Assembly: GCA_016234425.1 (NCBI GenBank)
Contig: JACRCA010000392.1
Location: 1-5,346, forward strand
Length of the DNA: 5,346 bases
Source of the DNA: Deltaproteobacteria bacterium
GTDB taxonomy: Bacteria > Desulfobacterota > SM23-61
Reading direction: 5' to 3'
A program made the position numbers and the translations under genes. Shown here in pieces: positions 1 through 4,594 of this stretch (positions are counted from its first letter, which is position 1; each line of letters starts with the position of its first letter). The notes under the pieces are model-generated. The model ran no database searches, had not been told where the DNA came from, and saw nothing but the letters and a program-made list of their open reading frames with translations.

Positions 1-82
1 AGAGTGATCGGGTAAGCATGAGCAGCCTATCCAGAAAAACTTCGTAAGAATCATATTCCACCTCCAAGGGATGAACCTTCAT
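1..82 (-). CDS. Possible 5' end of a divergent gene, cut by the window edge
   Basis: On the minus strand an ATG at 82-80 opens a frame that stays open to the left edge (27 codons). It begins MKVHPLEVEYDSYEV and continues FLDRLLMLTRSL, a composition that looks like real protein. A TAG lies two codons upstream of this ATG, so the frame cannot start earlier. No good Shine-Dalgarno precedes it. A second possible start, in another frame, is the ATG at 54-52: a strong GGAGG (65-61) lies 6 bases ahead, but its product (MILTKFFWIGCSCLPD...) looks less protein-like. I do not recognise the family. The N-termini of AMP-forming acyl-CoA ligases can look like this, which would suit the neighbouring lyase, but that is a guess. 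The gene would be divergent from the lyase gene. Confidence 0.35.
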   Translation of the reverse strand, partial: MKVHPLEVEYDSYEVFLDRLLMLTRSL

Positions 83-129
83 CTGGGGCTAAAGTCGGCC
101 ATCTGGAATAGAGGACAATTTCAATGAAA

Positions 130-135
130 AAGGAG
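130..135 (+). promoter_or_regulatory. Ribosome binding site that fixes the GTG start of the lyase gene
   Basis: AAGGAG lies 8 bases before the GTG at 144. This supports GTG as the start of the lyase gene. The nearest upstream ATG (124) is out of frame and has its own weaker GAGGA at 111-115. Confidence 0.7.
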
Positions 136-143
136 AAATATCA

Positions 144-1040
144 GTGGCCAAAGAGCAAAACCTTACAATTTTAGAGGTTGGCCCGCGGGATGGTTTCCAA
201 AATTTAGTTGAATTTATCCCCACCGAAAAGAAAGCCCAGATCATTCAAAAGTTGGTCGATGCCGGAGTGAGGTATATTGAATTTGCCTCCTTCGTCCATC
301 CGAAGTGGATCCCCCAGCTGGCCGATGCCGCCGAGCTCTATTCCTTAATTAAGGATCGGCCGGGGGTCACCTATCGGGCCCTGATTCCGAACGAAAAAGG
401 TTTAGAACGCGCTCTGGAAAAGGGCGTGAAAGAAGTTACCTGGGTAGTGTGCGCCACCGACCGGGGCAACTTGGCGAACCTAAACATGACCACCGAGCAA
501 TCATTGGAGATGATCCGCCGGATCGGAACGCGAGTGAAAAGGGCTGGAGCGAAGTTTTGTGGCTCCATTGCCTATGCCTTAGGCGATCCTATTGAAGGAG
601 ACGTGCCCATTGAGAAGATCTTCGAGATTGTCAGGGTTTTCCGCCAGGTAGGGGCGACCGATGTTAGTATTGCCGATTCCATCGGCATCGCCAGTCCGCT
701 GAAGATTCGGAAGATGTTCCCCGAACTCGCGAATGAATTTCCGGATGTAAGATGGAGTATTCATCTGCACAACATCCTTGGTTTGGGCATAGCCAATGCC
801 TTGGCTGCCTGGGAAGTGGGTGTGACCACACTCGAATCATCCATTGCTGGGCTGGGGGGCTGTCCTTATGCCCCTTATCCGGGGGGCAATGTTGCCACCG
901 AGGAGTTGGTCTACCTGTTTAACAAACTGGGCGTGCATAGCGGTATTAATCTGGACAAGCTTATGGAAGCGAGAGACTTTGTTCGATCCATCGTGGGGGA
1001 GAAGCCGAAAAAGCAGGTCGGCCACCCTGAAGAGAAATAA
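144..1040 (+). CDS. Hydroxymethylglutaryl-CoA lyase family protein (HMGL-like, DRE-TIM barrel)
   Basis: A 298-residue protein, the usual full length for bacterial HMG-CoA lyase, which splits HMG-CoA into acetoacetate and acetyl-CoA at the end of leucine breakdown; relatives cleave other 3-hydroxyacyl-CoAs. Visible family motifs are VGPRDGFQN (12-20; R15 and D16 match the catalytic Arg and metal-binding Asp), the acidic residue E46 in the IEFASFVHPKW stretch, the metal-binding HLH (H208, H210), and the GLGGCPYAP signature with catalytic C240 followed by N249. It is cytoplasmic and expected to need a divalent metal. Oddities: the mobile loop usually reading GA-S/T-GN after CPYA-Q/P is YPGGN here, and the residues after HLHN are ILG rather than the more usual TRG or TYG. 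The substrate could therefore differ from HMG-CoA. The start is GTG with AAGGAG 8 bases upstream. A livF remnant follows immediately, with no sign of the rest of a leucine or acyl-CoA operon. Confidence 0.92.
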   Translation: MAKEQNLTILEVGPRDGFQNLVEFIPTEKKAQIIQKLVDAGVRYIEFASFVHPKWIPQLADAAELYSLIKDRPGVTYRALIPNEKGLERALEKGVKEVTWVVCATDRGNLANLNMTTEQSLEMIRRIGTRVKRAGAKFCGSIAYALGDPIEGDVPIEKIFEIVRVFRQVGATDVSIADSIGIASPLKIRKMFPELANEFPDVRWSIHLHNILGLGIANALAAWEVGVTTLESSIAGLGGCPYAPYPGGNVATEELVYLFNKLGVHSGINLDKLMEARDFVRSIVGEKPKKQVGHPEEK

Positions 1041-1050
1041 AAGAAATTTC

Positions 1051-1305
1051 CCCCGCCCCAGGCTTTTACTTCTTGACGAGCCCTCTCTGGGGTTGGCCCC
1101 CATGGTGGTTGAGGAAATATACAAGGTGATCCAAGAAATCAACAGCAGGGGTGCGACGATTTTTTTGGTGGAGCAGAATGCCAGCATGGCCTTATCGATT
1201 TCCAGCTATGGATACGTAATGGAACTCGGGGAAATCATCCTGCAAGACACCTGCGCCAATCTCCTTGCGCATGATGATGTGCGCAGATCCTACCTGGGGG
1301 AATAA
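1051..1305 (+). pseudogene. livF: Truncated LivF-type branched-chain amino acid ABC transporter ATPase (C-terminal third only)
   Basis: The frame reads RPRLLLLDEPSLGLAP, then an EEIYKVIQEIN helix, FLVEQNASMAL (switch region with the Gln typical of LivF/LivG) and ends VRRSYLGE before TAA at 1303-1305. This is the Walker B, D-loop and C-terminal tail of LivF, about 85 of roughly 235 residues. The Walker A loop and LSGG-type signature that should precede it are absent. The upstream sequence in the same frame is only the out-of-frame 3' end of the lyase gene, so homology starts within about 15 bases of the lyase stop. The remnant has no internal stops, which suggests a fairly recent deletion or join. 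No start codon or ribosome binding site of its own is apparent, and without Walker A it could not act as an ATPase. An assembly chimera at about 1041-1055 is an alternative explanation. Confidence 0.85.
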
Positions 1306-1349
1306 AAATACTCCCGAATCCTTTCCAATCTACCGACCAATCTGGATAG

Positions 1350-1364
1350 AACCGAAAGGTTTTT
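1350..1364 (+). terminator. Weak candidate intrinsic terminator after the livF remnant
   Basis: AACC-GAAA-GGTT (1350-1361) forms a short stem closed by a GNRA-type tetraloop, and the T run continues to 1364. It lies between the livF stop and the transporter gene, where a terminator would be expected. The 4-bp stem is short and AT-containing, so the call is tentative. Confidence 0.3.
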
Positions 1365-1369
1365 CTACT

Positions 1370-1394
1370 ATGGCCAGTGGGGAGGTAAGGCCAT
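1370..1394. promoter_or_regulatory. Inverted repeat ATGGCC-N13-GGCCAT in the transporter leader
   Basis: A perfect 6-base inverted repeat (1370-1375 and 1389-1394) sits 26 bases before the transporter start codon. It could be an RNA hairpin in the leader or a binding site. No promoter could be assigned with confidence next to it, and chance occurrence is possible. Confidence 0.2.
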
Positions 1395-1420
1395 GCGGCC
1401 AGGGATGAGAGGCATGAGCC

Positions 1421-2620
1421 ATGAATGAAAAGATGGAGGCCGGGAAAAAGATTGATTACCGGGGTCTGGCTTTGCTGTGCCTGGGCCACATGATGACAGA
1501 TCTGAACACGAGCGCCGTGCCAGCCCTGCTCCCTTTCTTGAAGGAGGCCCTGGGCCTTTCTTATGCCATGGCCGGGACAATCGTCTTATCTTCCAACCTA
1601 ACTTCGTCCGTCATTCAGCCGGCCTTTGGCTATATCACCGACCGCAGATCCCTTATCTGGTTCTTACCCTTGGGGTGTTTTTGCGCTGCCCTGGGCATCG
1701 CCCTTTTAGGATGGGCCTCGAGTTACTGGCAAATCCTTCTTTTGGTAACCTTCAGCGGGCTGGGGGTTTCCATTTTTCATCCTGAAGGGTGGCGCATCGC
1801 CAACTTTTTCGCCGGCGAGAAGAAGGCTACGGGAATATCCATCTTTGGGGTGGGAGGAAACTTAGGTTTTGCCTTTGGACCATTGATGGCCGTTTATTTT
1901 GTGAAGAACTTGGGTCTCAAAGGCAGCTTGTTCTTCCTGATTCCAGGTGCGGCCATGGCCAGTGTGTTCCTTTTCAGCAGTTTTTGGCGGGTGCGCAGGC
2001 CCACGGCTCGTTCTTCCTCCGCTCCAACCTCGCCCACTATATCCGCAAGAGCGTCGATCTATCCCATGTCTCTGTTGTTGGGCATGGTCACACTGCGCTC
2101 TTGGGCTCATATTGGGTTGATGGCTTTCATTCCTTTCTATTACATCAATTATTTGAGGGGTGACCCGATGCAGGCTGGAAATCTCCTCTTTGCTTTTCTC
2201 ATGGCTGGAACCGCGGATACACTCGTTGGGGGTCCGCTGGCCGATCGTTTCGGACATAAAAAAGTGATGCTGATAAGCTTGGGCGCCACCTGTCCCCTTT
2301 TAATTCTTTTTCTTATTAGCACCGGCTTCTTATCATTTATCTGGCTTACCCTGGCTGGCTTCATCTTGATCTTTTCTTTCACTGTGTCCATGGTCATGGG
2401 CCAGTTCTTCATGCCCCATAATCTCGGAATGGCCTCCGGGTTGATTGTAGGGTTTGCCCTGGGCACTGGAGGCATCGGTGCTGCGGTGTTGGGGCTCTTT
2501 GCCGACCACTGGGGAATACCCCTTACTTTGTGGGTTATCGCTTTCATCCCCTGGCTGGCTTTCATTCCGGCCGCCCTCATCCCTTACTCCCAGAAAAAGA
2601 AGCCCCTCGAAAAGGGATGA
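1421..2620 (+). CDS. MFS transporter, fosmidomycin-resistance (Fsr) type
   Basis: A 399-residue inner-membrane protein with about 12 hydrophobic helices in two six-helix halves, split by a polar Ser/Pro/Arg-rich loop at about residues 189-212. Fsr-type hallmarks are GHMMTDLNTSAVPALLPFL in helix 1 (22-40), the SSNLTSSVIQPAFGYITDRR stretch over helix 2 and the following MFS motif A (57-76), SIFHPEG (117-123) and SIFGVGGNLGFAFGP (140-154). A second motif A, GGPLADRFGHKK (270-281), lies in the C-terminal half. The family includes proton-driven drug efflux pumps such as Fsr, but most members have unknown substrates; export or uptake of an organic acid linked to the nearby catabolic genes is inference. 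The ATG at 1421 is preceded by GAGAGG (1407-1412) with 8-base spacing; an in-frame ATG at 1433 is a less well-supported alternative. The gene is complete and converges on the dehydratase-like gene, with 73 bases between their stops and no convincing terminator there. Confidence 0.92.
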   Translation: MNEKMEAGKKIDYRGLALLCLGHMMTDLNTSAVPALLPFLKEALGLSYAMAGTIVLSSNLTSSVIQPAFGYITDRRSLIWFLPLGCFCAALGIALLGWASSYWQILLLVTFSGLGVSIFHPEGWRIANFFAGEKKATGISIFGVGGNLGFAFGPLMAVYFVKNLGLKGSLFFLIPGAAMASVFLFSSFWRVRRPTARSSSAPTSPTISARASIYPMSLLLGMVTLRSWAHIGLMAFIPFYYINYLRGDPMQAGNLLFAFLMAGTADTLVGGPLADRFGHKKVMLISLGATCPLLILFLISTGFLSFIWLTLAGFILIFSFTVSMVMGQFFMPHNLGMASGLIVGFALGTGGIGAAVLGLFADHWGIPLTLWVIAFIPWLAFIPAALIPYSQKKKPLEKG

Positions 2621-2693
2621 GGAAGTCAAAATCTGACCGTACAATAAGCTTTTGGCCTTTTCTTGGGAATTTTGAAAGGGACGCAATTATATT

Positions 2694-4118
2694 TCAAATG
2701 ATCCCAGCGAGGCGCTTGACCAAGCTTTTTTTCGCATCCATATCGTAGTTGGCCAGAATAGTCAGCCTCTCCATGACTGGCGATCCGCCGCCGTGGAGCC
2801 CGGCGGCCTGCCAGAACCCGGCCTGCTCGGAGTACAGCATCTCATCCACCATGCGAAATAGCCGCCAGATGTTTTCAGCGGGCACATCGGCCTTGCGTTT
2901 GATGTATTTTTTCGTAAAGTGGTCCAGTTCTGGTGTCAAAAAATCCTCTTCGGTAGGCAGATTGATCCCCTGCCCGGCTGAAATATCGGAGAGCGTTTCA
3001 TATTCATGGAAAATATTCATTCCGGCATGGTAGCGACCGGCATTAATGTAGATCGGATCGGGAATGAAAGTCCCGGAAGATGAGGGTTTAGCCTTCACCG
3101 CCCCGGTTACCCCGCAGGCATAAACCTGTTCGGCGGTTGCCGCCAGATGGGCGAGTTTTTCCCGAATATGCTTTTCCCTCTCCAGCCCGTTATACTCTGC
3201 AACCAGGGCGGCCGCGCCCAACATTAGGTCCGTAACTGCAGCCTTGCAGCCACAATAACTGGTTCTATGGTAAAGAGCCACCAGAGAGGACAGCCTTCCA
3301 GCGTATTTCCATTCTCCGCATAACCAAACCCTCTCCCAAGGAACAAATACTTTATCAAAAACAGTTATGGTGATTCCTGGATATCCATAATCGGCATAGG
3401 GGGCCTTAATTTTTTTTCGCTTGGGCGCCTGAACAGGCTTGCACAAGATGGTAACCCCATCATAATCAGCGGGCACAGAAAAAGATAAGGCGTAGGGCCC
3501 ATCCTTTTCAGTCATGGCCCTCGTTGGGGCTACGGTGAGCTCGTCCTGGACTGCCGTCTCCCCAAAAAGTTTGGCGCCATTAACCACCAGGCCAGCGGAT
3601 TTTTTCTCCAGAATGCGCAGGTACATATCCGGGTCAGCTTGCTGGTAGGGCCTTAAACTCCGGTCCCCTTTGGGGTCTGTCAAAAGGATGGATGTGACCA
3701 GATCGTTATCCTGCATGTATTGCAAGAATTTCAAAAATTGTTGATGATAGTCTGTGCCGAATTCTTGATCCACTTCGCGGGTCACGACCGAGAGGCCACT
3801 CAGGCTATCCATACCCCCGCATCGCAAAGCACATCCTCCCAGGTATTGGGCCAACGCTCGAACACATTCAATCTTCTTCAATAGATCTTCTATGCTGCGG
3901 GGCGGGCAATTGAACCGGTTTACCCTTTTGCCGGTCAGATGAGAGGCGGTGGTGAATAAATCCTGATACTGGGGATTCAGAGCCAGGCGGAAATTCTCCG
4001 ATACAGCATTAATCCCGGGCTGGAAAGACGGATGGTCTCGCCCCACTTTTTCTCCTTTAAGGTAGATATTGCGCTTGTAAGAATAGAGTCGGTTCTGATA
4101 ATCCTTGTCCGTTCTCAT
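2694..4118 (-). CDS. 4-hydroxybutyryl-CoA dehydratase-like flavoprotein (HpaB/AbfD superfamily, [4Fe-4S])
   Basis: A 474-residue protein, close in length to Clostridium aminobutyricum 4-hydroxybutyryl-CoA dehydratase (AbfD) and its HpaB-type relatives. All four AbfD cluster ligands have counterparts: C96 and C100 in CALRC (AbfD C99/C103), H284 and C291 in HRTSYCGC (H292/C299). The proposed catalytic Y288 and K292 (AbfD Y296, K300) and E269 in LCGEW (AbfD E257) are also kept. Other family blocks are LTDPKGDRSLRPYQQADPD (146-164), VFVPWERV (257-264) and LHGGGSP (441-447). AbfD uses FAD and the cluster in ketyl-radical dehydration; HpaB-type flavin monooxygenases lack these Cys/His ligands, so an oxygen-sensitive CoA-ester dehydratase or isomerase is more likely. 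The AbfD glutamate E455, which I place three residues before the HG(A/G)GSP histidine, appears to be A439 here, and AbfD Q101 is L98. The exact substrate is therefore open. The ATG start has GGGAGG upstream. Confidence 0.9.
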   Translation of the reverse strand: MRTDKDYQNRLYSYKRNIYLKGEKVGRDHPSFQPGINAVSENFRLALNPQYQDLFTTASHLTGKRVNRFNCPPRSIEDLLKKIECVRALAQYLGGCALRCGGMDSLSGLSVVTREVDQEFGTDYHQQFLKFLQYMQDNDLVTSILLTDPKGDRSLRPYQQADPDMYLRILEKKSAGLVVNGAKLFGETAVQDELTVAPTRAMTEKDGPYALSFSVPADYDGVTILCKPVQAPKRKKIKAPYADYGYPGITITVFDKVFVPWERVWLCGEWKYAGRLSSLVALYHRTSYCGCKAAVTDLMLGAAALVAEYNGLEREKHIREKLAHLAATAEQVYACGVTGAVKAKPSSSGTFIPDPIYINAGRYHAGMNIFHEYETLSDISAGQGINLPTEEDFLTPELDHFTKKYIKRKADVPAENIWRLFRMVDEMLYSEQAGFWQAAGLHGGGSPVMERLTILANYDMDAKKSLVKRLAGII

Positions 4119-4124
4119 GTTAAA

Positions 4125-4130
4125 CCTCCC
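4125..4130 (-). promoter_or_regulatory. Ribosome binding site of the dehydratase-like gene
   Basis: On the minus strand GGGAGG is followed by TTTAAC and the ATG at 4118, an ideal spacing of 6 bases. It supports the chosen start. Confidence 0.8.
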
Positions 4131-4172
4131 GGCGGCAAAATTTAGGGACTTCGAAAGACTTTGAACAAATTA

Positions 4173-4200
4173 ATTATACGAAACCCTTTAGAAATTTAAA
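4173..4200 (-). promoter_or_regulatory. Sigma-70-type promoter for the dehydratase-like gene
   Basis: Reading the minus strand, TTTAAA (4200-4195, 4 of 6 matches to TTGACA), a 16-base spacer and a perfect TATAAT (4178-4173) lie about 55 bases before the start codon. Transcription would begin near 4166, giving a leader of roughly 48 bases. The surrounding sequence is markedly AT-rich compared with the genes. Confidence 0.6.
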
Positions 4201-4201
4201 G
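4186..4201. promoter_or_regulatory. Dyad CTTTA-N6-TAAAG overlapping the -35 box
   Basis: A 5-base perfect inverted repeat (4186-4190 and 4197-4201) covers the -35 element and part of the spacer of the candidate dehydratase promoter, where a repressor site would sit. It is short and AT-rich, so it may be chance. Confidence 0.22.
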
Positions 4202-4248
4202 CACCATTTTTAATTCTCTATTTCGGCGTCGCCCGCACTGGAAATTAG

Positions 4249-4395
4249 CTAACCCGCAATATGGCCTCCATCGAGAACAACCACGGATCCTGTCATAAAA
4301 TTCCAGGTGTCCGAGGTTAACAGCAGAGCGCCCCCCCTTATTTCCTTCCCATCGGCCAGCCGACGCACTCCCATCTTCACTTCCATAGCAGCGGG
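4249..4395 (-). pseudogene. Remnant of a short-chain dehydrogenase/reductase (SDR) gene, C-terminal end
   Basis: The minus strand from 4395 to the TAG at 4251-4249 encodes 48 residues that match the end of a classical SDR: a VRRLADGKEIRGGALLLTSD stretch (the usual GRL-x-x-PEEIA-x-x-x-x-FL-x-SD region), then FMTGSVVVLDGGHIAG (usual YVTG-x-x-x-x-VDGG ending). A TAG (4398-4396) interrupts the same frame just upstream and a TAA follows at 4425-4423. The nucleotide-binding N-terminus and YxxxK active site are not found in the window. The expected PEEIA is DGKEI here, a sign of drift. SDRs oxidise or reduce hydroxy/keto groups, so an intact gene upstream of the dehydratase-like gene on the same strand would have made sense as an operon partner; that is inference. 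Expression as a short peptide from an internal Met is unlikely, since no ribosome binding site was seen. Confidence 0.8.
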
Positions 4396-4431
4396 CTAAA
4401 GAGTTAAGGTTTTTATGCCGATTTAATAAGC

Positions 4432-4449
4432 GGCCATTTCTTCATGGCC
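4432..4449. promoter_or_regulatory. Perfect dyad GGCCAT-N6-ATGGCC
   Basis: An 18-base site with two perfect 6-base arms around TTCTTC lies 4 bases before a candidate -35 box (4454). It could be an operator for the pseudo-protease gene or a small hairpin. No T tract follows on the plus strand, so a terminator is unlikely. Confidence 0.3.
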
Positions 4450-4453
4450 ATGG

Positions 4454-4481
4454 GTGACTTTAAGAAAGGAACCATTATAAA
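4454..4481 (+). promoter_or_regulatory. Candidate sigma-70-type promoter for the HtrA-like gene
   Basis: GTGACT (4454-4459, 4 of 6), a 16-base spacer and TATAAA (4476-4481, 5 of 6) would start transcription near 4488, about 105 bases before the start codon. The match is moderate and the region is AT-rich, so other starts are possible. Confidence 0.3.
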
Positions 4482-4594
4482 GATAGGCAAATTATATCCG
4501 CAATTTTTTCACTCGAGGGAAAAATAGGATTGCAGGGGAGGCGAAGGCATAATTTTCTGGGCCGTGACTCCTAACTGGCCAAAGGCGGTGTTAC

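Larger units (their letters stand above)
4396..4594. other. Non-coding interval, probably decayed coding sequence plus leader of the last gene
   Basis: No intact gene is seen on either strand. In the SDR frame the minus strand has blocks between stops, one (4491-4426) reading in part GSFLKVTHGHEEMAAY, which looks protein-like but could not be aligned by eye to an SDR. With the SDR remnant and the dehydratase promoter region, this makes the whole 4119-4594 stretch free of intact genes. Confidence 0.5.

Noticed and set aside
844..1050. Upstream part of the open frame that contains the livF remnant (ATG at 844)
   Set aside because: This part lies out of frame within the lyase gene and has no ABC ATPase motif; only the segment from about 1051 is homologous to LivF.
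1370..1408. 12-codon open frame before the transporter gene
   Set aside because: It lacks a ribosome binding site and any feature of a known leader peptide.
2149..2686. Minus-strand open frames of 117 and 143 codons inside the transporter gene
   Set aside because: They are shadows of the MFS gene; translations are Lys/Pro/Arg-rich without family features.
2621..2693. Bidirectional terminator between the convergent transporter and dehydratase-like genes
   Set aside because: Only weak stems are present (GTCA/TGAC at 2625-2637; CCTTT/AAAGG around 2657-2679), without a following T tract on either strand.
2694..4118. Annotation as 4-hydroxyphenylacetate 3-monooxygenase (HpaB)
   Set aside because: All four Fe-S ligand positions of the dehydratase branch are present and no flavin reductase partner (HpaC) is visible in the window.
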